From Paenibacillus spiritus (GTDB lineage: Bacteria; Bacillota; Bacilli; Paenibacillales; Paenibacillaceae): 64,000 bases of DNA. The notes under the pieces were generated by a model. The model had not been told where the DNA came from. It searched no databases and saw nothing but the letters and a program-made list of their open reading frames with translations. This document shows positions 48,601 to 57,604 of this stretch, piece by piece (position 1 is the first letter of the stretch; the number at the start of each line of letters is the position of its first letter). A program made the position numbers and the translations under genes. The stretch lies in the NCBI RefSeq assembly GCF_008710135.1, contig NZ_VYKK01000004.1, forward strand, positions 124,001-188,000. The letters are read 5' to 3'.

Positions 48601-49492
48601 CGAAGACGTAAAGAATGCTATTCAGGATGAGATTGATAGACTAGAAGATGCAAAACAGAAGACGATTGATACTCTTAATGATGAATTGGAGATAACAAAA
48701 GAGATTCATCAGGCTAATTTAGACGCCCTTCAGTTGTATCAGTCCTCTATATCTTCAATTTATGATCGTTTGGTAACAGACACACAAGATAAACTTAGTC
48801 AGTTTCAAGCGGCTATCACAAAAGGCTTAGAGGATGGAACACTTTCTGCAACGGAAGGAACAACCGCATTAGAGATGGTGGTGACAGGATGGCAATCTAC
48901 TTCGTTAGCTAACTGGCAATTATACATCCTACAAATCAAAGAAAAAATAGCGCTTATAAAATCTATTTATGCTGATTTAGCCTCTGCTGCTTCTTCTGCT
49001 TTGAATAACGTTCCTTCCCCTTCCATGTCTTCTTCAACTCCGCTTGATCCGGCTATTGTAGCCCGAATGGAAGCTGAGAAAAACGCAGTAATCTCAACAC
49101 CAACTATGATTGAGTATCAGGAAGCCATCAAGAATAAAAAGTGGGACCCCCAGAAGGGACAATGGGTAACTTATCATACAGGTGGATATGCCGGTCAACC
49201 TCCACTTAAGCCTGGGGAAGTCCCCGCTGTTCTAAAAGAAGGCGAATTAACTCTAACCGAAAAACTACAACAACGGTTGAAGAGTTTATTTGAAATTCCG
49301 TTAAGCATAGTTGATAATGTAAAGCCGATCATTTCTAACTCTCTTGCCTCTGCCAATTCAGCATTACGAAGTGTATCTAGTGGTGGAGTTGCAAGTGCAG
49401 ATACCAACTATTATCTAAGCGACTTTACAATTGTAGCAAACAACCCTATGGAACTGTTCCAAGGAATTAAACGCCATATTAACTCTAGATAA
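42620..49492 (+). CDS. Tape-measure protein with embedded NlpC/P60 peptidase (2290 aa)
   Basis: GTG start at 42620 after AAGGAGTGAAATCTT. Residues about 360-570 hold a TP901-type tape-measure core (GGLTINVIKSTTEWARLGYT, then AAGNTLEESVAMITAANSVV). Two hydrophobic segments near 705-785 (VVILLTGLFLTFKAKAISGL and LGWLGLAVTGFSILYSVL) fit ejection into the cell membrane. Residues about 1380-1500 form an NlpC/P60 domain: the catalytic cysteine C1416 in AISDCSQFVQEMY and histidine H1468 in SASHVGIYTGNG, followed by FIQMGNS. Long coiled coils make up much of the rest (1610-1720, 1890-2090). It sets tail length and would cut peptidoglycan during DNA entry. SPbeta's counterpart (YomI/CwlP) is similar in length but carries an SLT muramidase and an M23 peptidase. 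Confidence 0.93.
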   Translation: MANEQLGIRLVGALNMGSSIKSINDDLKILAKHPSLQKLKIKIDVDQTFVKSINSFIDAAKKLNSNLDAQNKVVKETINEFRNLDGTITITTNQLLANGEVIEKSRTKHDANKKAINEESKAYGEQRKTLKELEASLNGYEKSAQKVNYNKNGKINSITNTYKNNNIGKTITVNTDADGYVNNYVKLSEYLKLQENALKHEQNINKERERVLKEEYNIRKAIADKNLKEEEQRTKDYISNLRKEYEEEQSLLKRQELEDKTHYLALQQNQKRDQQYTNTLVELQNKINNARDKLGKNPIAIDNLNQLETKLKTIKNIGDFKSPLTSLSKELKETISSFSEVTKHAHTFGDTVKKAFNNILIYSGVGTIFYGLRGAIESGVQYVIELDGAMTDLRKVTDETGDTYTDFIGSAEKVANSIGGLTINVIKSTTEWARLGYTLSQAKTLAQQTLVYQNVGDIDSAEEASTQLIASIKGFGIQVDAQGKNIQHVVDVYNEVGNKFAISTEGIGEAVQRSASSLSAAGNTLEESVAMITAANSVVQDPAKVGNALKTVSMRIRGVSEDGEDLSALLPTLEKKFANIGLTLKKDDNTFKNTYEIFSDLSKVWSSLNDIQQADILELVAGKQQGNIVSSMLSNWKDAQDSLQTALNSTGSAARENEKYLNSIQGKINLLKNALDGFWTKSINSSLVKAVIGFLTNMIEKMDNLGNVVILLTGLFLTFKAKAISGLITSLGTTIKSLFSTTSALQTTTTVAEEATIAMSGLQRALGWLGLAVTGFSILYSVLHDSETTLEKQNKLIEKTNKKYDELGSQLSDVQNYYKQNYDSINKDAEVKNKLFELQNQLVDSFGSEAKGIDLVNGKYDEQISKLEELNGKKLDEEIKAKQIGVDSINQTKYSIPSLGSSTDLGYQFKDIFGEASKEYSVLPGSRESTLELKEYYNALSDLQEKIINHNTEIFSSRQLIPKTPKEWANALNTVSEKLEEIEPLYQQINELEDLKKKKIAESTLQQTKLNDTQKQLFTSVNAITSKQPLESYSKNIEDIIAVVSKYNGKNLADIISDLEKIPELKSNPDLYKSIDGLRKGFSTTSNEAQTFKETINSISKAMKTLESSATATADEMNKFYESIAGGRDQVTLLNEAQAELKKNGYLSIDTLQKLTKNFDGFTDVLGGGTTAILSFLEAQETEAKGTITAQKEKTQALIQATYARIQAMQSEIEAIDTLNSAQNPDDLAKEKISSKWVKDDAVQKYKEFANTLSDQLKILDYIGKDYDAAAKSANDADKSTDKFSDSTSDTVEVLTELQKKLEGVKDAIEALNNKQERMKKGSQEYRNSLREENKLLQQQIDLNKKGIKDPSQLVSTKITTTTKTTNGSDSVSSGTGVDSLITNAHSLQGKFTYKQVSGEFKGTYDEFVDNAISDCSQFVQEMYKQYLNVDLPRTAAEQAKKGTPVKKSDLQSGDLVYFNTTGKSASHVGIYTGNGKFIQMGNSGLKESDLNSSYWADKYEGARRIVGSTSSGGVNKTKTSTKGSSVEVKTDGPTAKEKTDAAKAAEKENQDLLNQIYQNNLDEINDLRSQYDSLIQIQEDKKQASQDKQATLDPTSAEWRQENSKQMNIDSAIQGLRSEAKAKLKDLLKEYGISSAEFDRIINQFGYDNANTQIEKMKKLGENLNSQLDSYDSKISDYGNEIDVSNAKLSNMVEGSAEYRKELLSQIPIIQKQQDLRSDEIKLIQQQLENDKLLDADKAQLSDRLQQLTLDYENNAAAIKNLNKSIISLANDALSSLFDTLKESITREDVLNIDEFNDSIDSIIASLDAADKSYLTNVSFVDTTSSTRSSLADYASKVKDIANQVKTALNYYQDMSTVTFGNLSSLGSQINAQMSMAANLKSQLEDSNNQIRDTEALYKKEEAALENNIKLQEEYYDAQIKAQQDKLDALDEEYSKEDRIASLKEANDNLDKALNDKRYSYITENGEEILTYNKEQVDELTKTRDDLVQQYEREDVKNAIQDEIDRLEDAKQKTIDTLNDELEITKEIHQANLDALQLYQSSISSIYDRLVTDTQDKLSQFQAAITKGLEDGTLSATEGTTALEMVVTGWQSTSLANWQLYILQIKEKIALIKSIYADLASAASSALNNVPSPSMSSSTPLDPAIVARMEAEKNAVISTPTMIEYQEAIKNKKWDPQKGQWVTYHTGGYAGQPPLKPGEVPAVLKEGELTLTEKLQQRLKSLFEIPLSIVDNVKPIISNSLASANSALRSVSSGGVASADTNYYLSDFTIVANNPMELFQGIKRHINSR

Positions 49493-49517
49493 GAGAGGGT
49501 TCTTCCCTCTCTTATTT
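49491..49517 (+). terminator. Terminator after the tape measure
   Basis: AAGAGAGGG, five-base loop, CCCTCTCTT, then ATTTTAT; it follows the stop at 49492. Confidence 0.8.
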
Positions 49518-49535
49518 TATATTGAGGTGAAATAA

Positions 49536-50399
49536 ATGACTGTAATCGGTCTAGATTTTTACGGCACACAATTTTTCCGTTCGCCTGGCAGTGTTTTAAA
49601 AAATATTTCTTATGTAGAGATGAAAAATTGTATTGTGGACGAGTTTTCTATTAGAGAGAACACAGAAAATGTTAATACTTCTCCCGATAAGGACGAATGG
49701 GATATTGACACTAAAGCTATATTTCAATTTCTTGGTGATCTGGAAGGTGGCAATATCCAGAATAGTGGCCTAAAAATTGTAAGTTTCCAAATCAGACGGA
49801 GAAAAGCCAATGAACTAAACGGTTACACTCTTGATACCGTTAAATTCATCAATGGAGAAACTATTGAATACACAGACTACACACAGAGCAACGAAGAATA
49901 TATATATAGTATCGTTCCATTAGCTGAAAATGCTCTAGATGGTAAAAGTATTAGCATAAAAACTTCTAGTGATTTTACTGGGTTCTGGTTAATTGATAAA
50001 ACAAATAATATTAGCTTACCATTCGATAAGTCCATTGGCGATGTCGGTGATATTGAAACTTCTTTAAATCAAGGAAGAACAGTTATTGAAACACTATCCA
50101 AATATCCGTCCATTTTTTATTCAGAAGGTGAGTTTCATGAGTTCGAGTTAGAAACCGTTATTATCCCTTCTGAATTTGAACGCTCAGGTATCAAATATGA
50201 AGAATTCATTAACTCAATTATTAAAGAACACCGTCCATTTCTAATTAAATCTTCAAATGGGAAAATGTTTGTATGTGATGTGCACTCTCCTACATTCTCC
50301 ACACCTAAAAATACTTGGAAAGGCTATGATTATGGCGTTCTGAAGATTTCTTGTACTGAAATTGGTGGATATGATGAATATATGAGGGGTGAAATCTAA
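49536..50399 (+). CDS. Distal tail protein candidate (287 aa)
   Basis: Directly after the tape measure, the place of Dit. It starts MTVIGLDFYGTQFFRSPGSV; the N-terminal 130 residues are a beta-sandwich-like part and the C-terminus (EHRPFLIKSSNGKMFVCDVH) a second strand-rich domain. It would form the ring that joins the tail tube to the baseplate. The stop overlaps the start of the next gene (TAATG), so the pair is translationally coupled. Confidence 0.7.
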   Translation: MTVIGLDFYGTQFFRSPGSVLKNISYVEMKNCIVDEFSIRENTENVNTSPDKDEWDIDTKAIFQFLGDLEGGNIQNSGLKIVSFQIRRRKANELNGYTLDTVKFINGETIEYTDYTQSNEEYIYSIVPLAENALDGKSISIKTSSDFTGFWLIDKTNNISLPFDKSIGDVGDIETSLNQGRTVIETLSKYPSIFYSEGEFHEFELETVIIPSEFERSGIKYEEFINSIIKEHRPFLIKSSNGKMFVCDVHSPTFSTPKNTWKGYDYGVLKISCTEIGGYDEYMRGEI

Positions 50400-51577
50400 T
50401 GCTCCCATGTTCTGCCGATTTTTTAAAAGCTTTAAAATCACCAATAAAAGAAGCATATTTAAAATTTGAGTTCTATGATTACAAAATGAATTACATAAAC
50501 GAGTATACCAAATATGTAACTAAAAATGATTTGGGCTCCATAAGCGTCGATAGCAATCGCTCAGTGACAAGAAACTTTTCCTTTGCGTTAAATAATAAGA
50601 AGAATGAGTTTACATTTGGAGAAAATCAACTTGTATTTTTAGATAAACGCTTAAAACTCTTTATTGGTCTTAAATTGAGAAATGGGACGATTGAGTGGAT
50701 TCCTCAAGGTGTTTATCTATTAACTGATCTTCAGGATTCTCATACTAAAGATGGAAAAATCACGACTATTAGTGGGCAAGATAAGGGTTATCTATTCACA
50801 GGTAATCGAGGGAAACTAAAAACACAAACAACATTAGAAGTGGGCTTGAATATTGGAACGGCAATTAAGATGCTTGCGGGAAAAGTTGGAGAAACTATGT
50901 TTAATTTTGATACTGTGACTTCAACCGTTCCATATGCACTGACGTATGATGCTGGTAGTGATCTGTGGTCGGCTATAACAGAACTCGCCGATTTAGCTAA
51001 ATGTAGAGTTTACTATGATGTTTATGGATATTTGAGGCTTAAAAATATTGACTTAAACAGCTTTGAAACAGAGCCTTCAAGCTGGAGCTATAAGTATGGT
51101 GACATAAACGAAAAATTCTATGCAGGCAACGTAAGAAAGCTAGACGAATCTAACCTTGCCAATCATATTGTGGTTTATGGTGGTAGCGGGGGAACCGCTA
51201 GTTCTCGTTATGAGCTCATTGTAACTGAATCCAATCCACTATGGAAAGATAGTCCCTATACAATTGAGAAAATAGGAGACTTGTTATATGGACACAATGA
51301 TTTCAATCCAGATCCTTTACTTGATGCAAATAGTTGCCTCTGGAGAGCTAAATATGAATTGATGAAACGTCTTTCATATACAGAGCGCTTGACTCTAAAT
51401 ATCTCTCCTAATTATCTCCATGATATTAATGATGTTATTACTATTGAAGATCATGAAAATAATTTATATGGTGATAAATATTTAATTGAGAGTTTTTCCA
51501 TTCCTTTAAAGGCTGACATAATGCAAATAGAATGCTTGAGATATAGAAAAGTTATTGAAAACTGGAACTTTATATAA
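50399..51577 (+). CDS. Tail-associated (Tal-like) baseplate protein (392 aa)
   Basis: Starts one base inside the Dit-like gene's stop. The N-terminal 370 residues fit the conserved gp27-like hub of Tal proteins (ALKSPIKEAYLKFEFYDYKM, then YGDLNEKFYAGNVRKLDESN; GDINEKFYAGNVRKLDESNL as encoded). No lysin domain follows, which is shorter than Tal proteins that carry one; the peptidase instead sits in the tape measure. It caps the tail tube and binds the fibre proteins downstream. Confidence 0.65.
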   Translation: MLPCSADFLKALKSPIKEAYLKFEFYDYKMNYINEYTKYVTKNDLGSISVDSNRSVTRNFSFALNNKKNEFTFGENQLVFLDKRLKLFIGLKLRNGTIEWIPQGVYLLTDLQDSHTKDGKITTISGQDKGYLFTGNRGKLKTQTTLEVGLNIGTAIKMLAGKVGETMFNFDTVTSTVPYALTYDAGSDLWSAITELADLAKCRVYYDVYGYLRLKNIDLNSFETEPSSWSYKYGDINEKFYAGNVRKLDESNLANHIVVYGGSGGTASSRYELIVTESNPLWKDSPYTIEKIGDLLYGHNDFNPDPLLDANSCLWRAKYELMKRLSYTERLTLNISPNYLHDINDVITIEDHENNLYGDKYLIESFSIPLKADIMQIECLRYRKVIENWNFI

Positions 51578-51594
51578 CGGGGTGATTGGATTAG

Positions 51595-51876
51595 ATGTCT
51601 CTTGATATGGATCAGCAATACGTTATCAATATGGTTAGTAAAATTGTTGAACAAGAACTTGATAAAAGGAATCTTTTAAAAGGTAATTGGCAGCTTGGGA
51701 AAGTTGACTCTGTTATATCCTCTACTCGTCTTAAAGTTTTTATTAATGGGTCTTCTGTGTCACAAGAAATTAGCTGCAACCCTGATGTTAACTTTCAGCC
51801 GGGGAATCATGTGTGGGTCATCTACGCGAATGGTTCACTTCTCGATAAATTTGTTTTATGTCGAAGGGGAATTTAG
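51595..51876 (+). CDS. Small OB-like baseplate protein (93 aa)
   Basis: Begins with a helix (DMDQQYVINMVSKIVEQELD) and then a five-strand pattern (WQLGKVDSVISSTRLKVFIN, then NHVWVIYANGSLLDKFVLCR) that fits an OB fold, as in tail hub or spike proteins. The closing 'FVLCRRGI' motif is common in phage baseplate genes of Firmicutes. ATG follows GGGGTGATTGG. Confidence 0.55.
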   Translation: MSLDMDQQYVINMVSKIVEQELDKRNLLKGNWQLGKVDSVISSTRLKVFINGSSVSQEISCNPDVNFQPGNHVWVIYANGSLLDKFVLCRRGI

Positions 51877-51911
51877 CTCTATTAGCTATCAGAAAGGAGA
51901 AAATTAAATAA

Positions 51912-53027
51912 GTGTCAATTCAAAGGCCATATGCCATCAGCATTAGAGGACAAACGATAGATGCTAATGACTCAAACTTAATATCTTGGCAAGTTACTGG
52001 CGATCTTAGTTATGCTTATCAGGTAAGAATATATAATAATTATGACAATACTTTGAAATATGATAGTGGTAAGCTAACTTCTTTTTCCATTTCTCATATA
52101 GTCCCATCTGCCAGTATTACAAATGGATCAGAGTACAAAATTAATATTACAATTTGGAATCAGTCTGGATTAAGTATCACTAGCGACTCCGAAATATTTC
52201 AAACTTCTTCAAGACCGGTGATTACTATCCCCCCTATTCCCTTAATCACCTCCCCCTCTTATTTGTTTAGTGCTAATTATGTTCAAGCGGAAAATTCGCC
52301 CTCTCGATCATGGATTGTGTATCTATACAATGACGAGAAGGTGAAGATCGCCGAATCAAATATTAGTACTAAGTCGCCTATAGAGTACATATTCAGTGAA
52401 CTACAAAGCAATGTTTCTTATTATGTTGAGTTCCAAGTTACATCGGTTAAAGGTCTAACGGGTACAAGCGGCTTAGTTAAATTTACAGTCTCCTACACTC
52501 AACCCAATATCAAATTAAATCTGACAGCAGAAAACACTGACGATGCCGGAATTAAAATCTCCTGGAAGACGATTCAAGTATTGGGAAAGACAAAATCGGC
52601 CCCGTTCTTTATTAATGGCGAAGAGTTAGACCTTAGAAACAATGTATTCTTTCTTGATGATATCTCCATGTTTAATATTGAGGATGACTTCACACTTAAA
52701 ATGTGGTTTCGAGATATGGTATTAAATCAAAGTCTCATTGTTTTAAAAAGCAATAATGGAAGCATGACACTTTTATATTCTGATAAAGATAATAGATTTC
52801 ATTTATTTAAAGAACAAAGTAACTTTAAGTCTCATTATGTAAGCAATTCTCTTCAGGGGAATAGCTTCTTTGTTTGTATCCAGCAAATTTCAGGCGATAT
52901 GAACATAGTGGCAACCCTTTATAATGATGATTCTGACCACACAGCAAGGATAAATAACCTACAACTTTATTCAGATTCAATCTTAGGGGGAGATGACATT
53001 ACTCCCAATATCGCTTTAGATGCATAA
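51912..53027 (+). CDS. Tail protein with fibronectin III-like repeats and lectin-like C-terminus (371 aa)
   Basis: GTG start, ribosome site AAAGGAG. Three strand-rich repeats (SWQVTGDLSYAYQVRIYNN, then SRSWIVYLYNDEKVKIAES, then GIKISWKTIQVLGKTK) follow the fibronectin type III rhythm over residues 1-235; residues 240-371 are a different beta-sandwich (FTLKMWFRDMVLNQSLIVLK), like a LamG-type domain. Probably a baseplate adhesin. SPbeta yomF is in this position. Confidence 0.6.
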   Translation: MSIQRPYAISIRGQTIDANDSNLISWQVTGDLSYAYQVRIYNNYDNTLKYDSGKLTSFSISHIVPSASITNGSEYKINITIWNQSGLSITSDSEIFQTSSRPVITIPPIPLITSPSYLFSANYVQAENSPSRSWIVYLYNDEKVKIAESNISTKSPIEYIFSELQSNVSYYVEFQVTSVKGLTGTSGLVKFTVSYTQPNIKLNLTAENTDDAGIKISWKTIQVLGKTKSAPFFINGEELDLRNNVFFLDDISMFNIEDDFTLKMWFRDMVLNQSLIVLKSNNGSMTLLYSDKDNRFHLFKEQSNFKSHYVSNSLQGNSFFVCIQQISGDMNIVATLYNDDSDHTARINNLQLYSDSILGGDDITPNIALDA

Positions 53028-53048
53028 ATAACAGGAGTGATTATATAG

Positions 53049-54413
53049 ATGGCGAATTTATCAAATTTCCCGAGTAGTATTGACCAGTTTGAGTACAGAT
53101 ATGAGATTTCAGCATCCCAAGTTCCAAATATGCTTCGTTTTCAAGAGTTAAAATTGAAAGCGAATCGTTCGACATCAGAAGAGGCAGAGCTTAACTCATT
53201 AATCACAACTCTGAGATCATACCTCATCTCATCTGAAGACTGGAACAAGTTTCAAGATGCTTTGGTTAATATGCAGATTTTCATTAAGGATGGCGTTGAT
53301 GATTACATTCTCGCTAAACAAAACGAGTATAACAGCACATTAGTAACGGCTAAAAATGTGATTCAAAATGAGAAAAATAATGCTCTTGTAGCTATAGATA
53401 GTAAACTAAACGCGGTAATTTTATACCTAGACAGCACGGCAGCAGGTTCATTAAGAAATGATATCGGTGTGATGGGAAGCCTTGTCACCAATCAAAAAGA
53501 ATCCCTTGTGGGAGCAGTTAATGAAGTACAAAGCAATGTGATTTCTGTAGACTCTGCTCTCTCTAATCATTCTGCTTCCAACTCTAAACATGTTCCCCAT
53601 CTTGGAACAACCACTAATTCAGGCGATGCGTTTTCTATCACTACATCAGAAAACATCGCATCTAATCAGAAATTCACAATCAAATTTAACGTTGCGTCAT
53701 CATCTTCTCCCACACTGAAAATTAACAATGGAGTTGCTGGTGCAATTAAGAAGCAAAATGGAAACGCAGCTAAATTGTATGCCAGTGTATATACACTATT
53801 TTGGGATGGCACAAATTTTATCCTATTGGGTGAAGGAGGTGAGTATGGAAATGTAACTGCTGACAAAGTGCTAGTAGGTAATACTTTTGGCACAGAAAAC
53901 GGCGTTATTAGTGGAACTATGATTAATCGTAGCATAGAAGGTAACTTGGCAGCGACTAATACGGTTTCTACATCGGCTGGTGGTATATGGCACCTAGTTC
54001 CAGAGGGATATTACAACGGGACTATCCGTGTGGGAGCTTCTGATCCTGATCTGGTACCCGCTAATATTCGAGCGGGCACTAATGTATTCGATATCATCGG
54101 AACATTAACGCCTAATAGACCCATTCAAGGGGTCACTTCTAGTATCGACATTCAGGCTAATGGTATGTATATTTTAGGAAGTAAATTAACCGATGCTCAG
54201 TATGCTGTCTTCGTAATGGTAACGGACAATATTACAGGCAAAAGAAGTTGGGCATTCAAAGCGGATCAAGGCTCATTTTCATCTGTTAGTTTTTATTTGA
54301 CTTCAGAAGAAAACGCCCCTGTGGAATGGAGAAATACAGGATGGGGTGTTCGCTTGTACAACAATACCAATGTAACTCGCACCGTCACATATATTTCATT
54401 GTACAGAGATTAG
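53049..54413 (+). CDS. Tail fibre/baseplate protein (454 aa)
   Basis: The first 150 residues are helical (coiled coil, NEYNSTLVTAKNVIQNEKNN), followed by a region with HLGTTTNSGDAFSITTSENI and a phage-tail repeat motif ADKVLVGNTFGTENGVISGT that recurs in tail fibres of Bacillales phages. The C-terminal 120 residues are beta-rich (NGMYILGSKLTDAQYAVFVM). It should be a fibre or spike component. Ribosome site CAGGAGTG. Confidence 0.7.
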   Translation: MANLSNFPSSIDQFEYRYEISASQVPNMLRFQELKLKANRSTSEEAELNSLITTLRSYLISSEDWNKFQDALVNMQIFIKDGVDDYILAKQNEYNSTLVTAKNVIQNEKNNALVAIDSKLNAVILYLDSTAAGSLRNDIGVMGSLVTNQKESLVGAVNEVQSNVISVDSALSNHSASNSKHVPHLGTTTNSGDAFSITTSENIASNQKFTIKFNVASSSSPTLKINNGVAGAIKKQNGNAAKLYASVYTLFWDGTNFILLGEGGEYGNVTADKVLVGNTFGTENGVISGTMINRSIEGNLAATNTVSTSAGGIWHLVPEGYYNGTIRVGASDPDLVPANIRAGTNVFDIIGTLTPNRPIQGVTSSIDIQANGMYILGSKLTDAQYAVFVMVTDNITGKRSWAFKADQGSFSSVSFYLTSEENAPVEWRNTGWGVRLYNNTNVTRTVTYISLYRD

Positions 54414-54479
54414 AGAAGTTAAATTTACCTTTCTTTAAATTAATAAGTATATAAAGAGAAATGGAAAGGAAGAATTTTT

Positions 54480-54767
54480 ATGTCTTATCGAATTGGAAGT
54501 GGATTCTTAGCATCACCCGGATTGGAGACATCGGTGGCTAACTTGGAAGTAATCCCCTCTCCTCCTCCTAGTTGGACAGTTGGGTATTCGCTATACAAAT
54601 TTACACTCATGAATGATGATGATTGTCGTGTCTTATTAAACAATGATCCTAATCCAAAGTTTATTAGAGCGGGACAAGGATTAAATATTTCAGAAATAGA
54701 CGTACCCATTACATCTTTGAAGTTTATAGAGTCGGGAGTTACGTTTAATTGGTTCGGAGCTTATTAA
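54480..54767 (+). CDS. Small tail-associated protein (95 aa)
   Basis: Starts MSYRIGSGFLASPGLETSVA. Beta-rich with VLLNNDPNPKFIRAGQGLNI and the ending FNWFGAY. This short fold type (FTLMNDDDCRVLLNN..) is a common companion of phage tail fibres that supports an attached adhesin. AAAGGAAGAATTTTT precedes the ATG. Function unknown in detail. Confidence 0.6.
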   Translation: MSYRIGSGFLASPGLETSVANLEVIPSPPPSWTVGYSLYKFTLMNDDDCRVLLNNDPNPKFIRAGQGLNISEIDVPITSLKFIESGVTFNWFGAY

Positions 54768-54780
54768 AGGAGGAAATTTT

Positions 54781-57594
54781 TTGGGTTTTTTTCTAGGTTC
54801 AATGGGCGGTAGCGCTATTACATTTAAGAGAGCATATGATCCTTCACTGGCGTACAAAAAGAATGATACGGTTTCTTTATCGGGTTCGATCTACATATGT
54901 ATTAAAAACGCACCAGCCGGTATCTCTCCTACTAACAATACTTATTGGGATATTTATCAGGCTGCTGGTTCAGCAAGTACAGCAATTGATGATAGCAATA
55001 TTAATACAACTGCCTCTACTCTTTCAGCAAGCAAAATAAATGAGTTAATCTCGTCTAAGACAGTGGCACTAGAAGACTTGTCTGATGTTAATACAACAAA
55101 TAAAACCAACAATAATGTGCTTGCATATGATATGCCTTCTGATTCTTACGTATTAAAAACTCCAAATACTAGTTCATCTATGAGTTCCCTAGAAACAGAG
55201 TTTACCATAAAGGACACATGGACAACAGTTGGAATCAGAAATATGCCTCAACCTATGTATCGACTTTTTGTAGTAAACTTAGGTACGGACAAAGTTACGT
55301 TTAAGGTAAATGGCATGACCATTAACGTCTTACCAAACGAAGAATTTGATGAAGTACTTAATCCTTTTACTACTGTAGAGATTGTTTCAGGAACGTTTTT
55401 CGCAAAAGCTTACGCTCTCCGATCTGGTTCACCATACCCCAAATACGTGTTAAAAGATTACTTTGATGGCGATACTGGACAGGAAAGAATGTTTACTGGG
55501 GCCGCATTTAGTCTGACTGTTTGTAATGATGGATACTCTGATCTACTTTTCACAGCCAATGACCTTGTTTTTGTTGTAGCGGCAAGAAGTATTGAGGAAG
55601 AATTTTTAGAGGGATTCACCTCTGTTTCAGTGAATTCTAATTCTCCTTATCGCGTGCTAGTCAAAGGTCTTCTAACTGATACAATTTCGGGCTATTTCCC
55701 AGATAACACAGCTCCTAATGAAATAACCTATCTCCATTCGTCTGTTGTAACAGCTACCTCAGCTACTATAGAGTGGACATCTTCTAACTCAATTGATATC
55801 GATCATTATGAGATATATAGTTATCAAAGTAAAATCGGCACAACTAAAAATAACAACTATACAATCACCGGATTAACCGAAAAAACTTCTTACAATATTA
55901 CAGTTAAATCTGTTGATAAATCGGGGAATGTTTCGTCTGGAGTTACTTTTACTCTTCTCACTTCCGATATCACTCCTCCGGCCAACGTAACGAATCTAGC
56001 TGCCAGTTCAATCACCCAAAATTCTGTTATGTTAAATTGGACAGGGTCAAGTAGCACAGATACTTCGGGATATGATATTTATAATAGTTCTTCGTATGTT
56101 GGGACTACTACGGTAACCAATTACACCTTGACCGGCTTAACAGCAGGGACGAATTATACGTTCAATGTAAAAGCTAAAGACTCAAGTGGTAATATTTCTT
56201 CGGGTAGTTCTATTTCTGTAACCACTAGTGTGCAAGTAGTTGATTCTACTCCTCCTACATTAACCTTTAATCCTCCACCTGGGCTATATAATGCTAGTAA
56301 AACCGTTTCTATCTCTCCAAATGAGTCGTCAAAAATCTACTATACAACAGATGGTTCTACTCCCACAGTATCTAGCACCCTCTATTCTTCTCCAATTAAC
56401 ACTGGAACAGTAGGTCCCTTCTCGATTAAAGCAATCGGCGTAGATGACGCAGGTAATGTAAGTACTGTCTATACTGCCACATACACATTCGATATGGTCG
56501 TACCTTCGGTAACATTAAATGCCTCCCCTGGTTGGACTTACAATACGGCAAGTGTCACCGTATCTATGACTTCTAGCAAGGTGGGAGGAGTGATATATTA
56601 TACACTTGATGGCACAGCACCTAATACATCAAGTTCAATTTATACTAGCCCTCTTTCATTGACAGGCAACAAACCTGTGAAAGCAATTGTAAAAGATCCT
56701 GCTGGGAACATATCTTCAGTGGCCTCTAGTTCCATAGTTTATGACATTACTCCTCCAGGGGCTCCCACTGTATCTGATATCTCAGATATTAAAGATACTA
56801 GTGCTGTCATTAAATATGATTCATTGGATGCTCGAACGATGTTCATCTATTCAGATTCGGGGTATATTGATGGCACAACACAGATGGTAAGCAATATTAA
56901 ACAGGCAAGACTTTTAGGATTGCCTAAAAATAATACTACGAATGTTTATCTTAAGTCTGTTGATGAGGCCGGAAACATTTCTTACCAAACTTCGGTTGCA
57001 CTTACAACCACTAACTTAGGTACAACTCCTACAGATGGTACCGTAAACGATGCTTCTTTGAAAGTCTGGGGAGAAAATTTAAGTGCACTTCCGCTTGGAT
57101 GCAATTTCTTACATAACCCACAAAACTATTTCGTGGGCAATGGTGACTTTACTTTTACATATACGGGTATTATTCCTAAATACTCAAGCGTACTTCATTA
57201 TAATTCACCTGTCTCTGGTCTCAATAATACAAATAAATTGTATATTAAAATGGATGGCAGTAGCACGATAAGTTGGTACTTAAAGACTATCGATAATAGC
57301 AATAGTACTACAAAAGATTACGGCGGGCAGTCTTCTGTTGTTTCTAATAGCGAAAACGTTCACATCGTCCTACTCCGAAGAGGCACATCGCTTATCTTTA
57401 AAGTGAATAACATTATAGTATCATCCCTTACGATTCCCTCCACTCATGAACTTTTCCCTTCAACTACAAATGATTCACCGTGTTTAATCGGAGGCGCTAT
57501 ATTGAGCGGCACCTCTTTGGTCAAACACTTCGCTATTTACAATCGTGGTCTCACAGATACCGAATTAACTCAAAACTATAATGTCTTGAAGTAA
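54781..57594 (+). CDS. Multidomain adhesin (937 aa)
   Basis: TTG start after AAAGGAGG. Residues 18-60 have KRAYDPSLAYKKNDTVSLSG and SPTNNTYWDIYQAAG, the pattern of a type 5/12 carbohydrate-binding (chitin-binding) module. Residues 313-397 and 398-483 are two fibronectin III repeats (SATIEWTSSNSIDIDHYEIY; SVMLNWTGSSSTDTSGYDIY). Residues 493-570 and 573-653 are chitobiase/beta-hexosaminidase C-terminal-like repeats (SKIYYTTDGSTPTVSSTLYS; GGVIYYTLDGTAPNTSSSIY). Residues 656-743 are another Fn3-like part, and 760-937 a LamG-like sandwich. No catalytic domain: a sugar-binding tail fibre. Confidence 0.8.
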   Translation: MGFFLGSMGGSAITFKRAYDPSLAYKKNDTVSLSGSIYICIKNAPAGISPTNNTYWDIYQAAGSASTAIDDSNINTTASTLSASKINELISSKTVALEDLSDVNTTNKTNNNVLAYDMPSDSYVLKTPNTSSSMSSLETEFTIKDTWTTVGIRNMPQPMYRLFVVNLGTDKVTFKVNGMTINVLPNEEFDEVLNPFTTVEIVSGTFFAKAYALRSGSPYPKYVLKDYFDGDTGQERMFTGAAFSLTVCNDGYSDLLFTANDLVFVVAARSIEEEFLEGFTSVSVNSNSPYRVLVKGLLTDTISGYFPDNTAPNEITYLHSSVVTATSATIEWTSSNSIDIDHYEIYSYQSKIGTTKNNNYTITGLTEKTSYNITVKSVDKSGNVSSGVTFTLLTSDITPPANVTNLAASSITQNSVMLNWTGSSSTDTSGYDIYNSSSYVGTTTVTNYTLTGLTAGTNYTFNVKAKDSSGNISSGSSISVTTSVQVVDSTPPTLTFNPPPGLYNASKTVSISPNESSKIYYTTDGSTPTVSSTLYSSPINTGTVGPFSIKAIGVDDAGNVSTVYTATYTFDMVVPSVTLNASPGWTYNTASVTVSMTSSKVGGVIYYTLDGTAPNTSSSIYTSPLSLTGNKPVKAIVKDPAGNISSVASSSIVYDITPPGAPTVSDISDIKDTSAVIKYDSLDARTMFIYSDSGYIDGTTQMVSNIKQARLLGLPKNNTTNVYLKSVDEAGNISYQTSVALTTTNLGTTPTDGTVNDASLKVWGENLSALPLGCNFLHNPQNYFVGNGDFTFTYTGIIPKYSSVLHYNSPVSGLNNTNKLYIKMDGSSTISWYLKTIDNSNSTTKDYGGQSSVVSNSENVHIVLLRRGTSLIFKVNNIIVSSLTIPSTHELFPSTTNDSPCLIGGAILSGTSLVKHFAIYNRGLTDTELTQNYNVLK

Positions 57595-57604
57595 CCCAAA
57601 TATT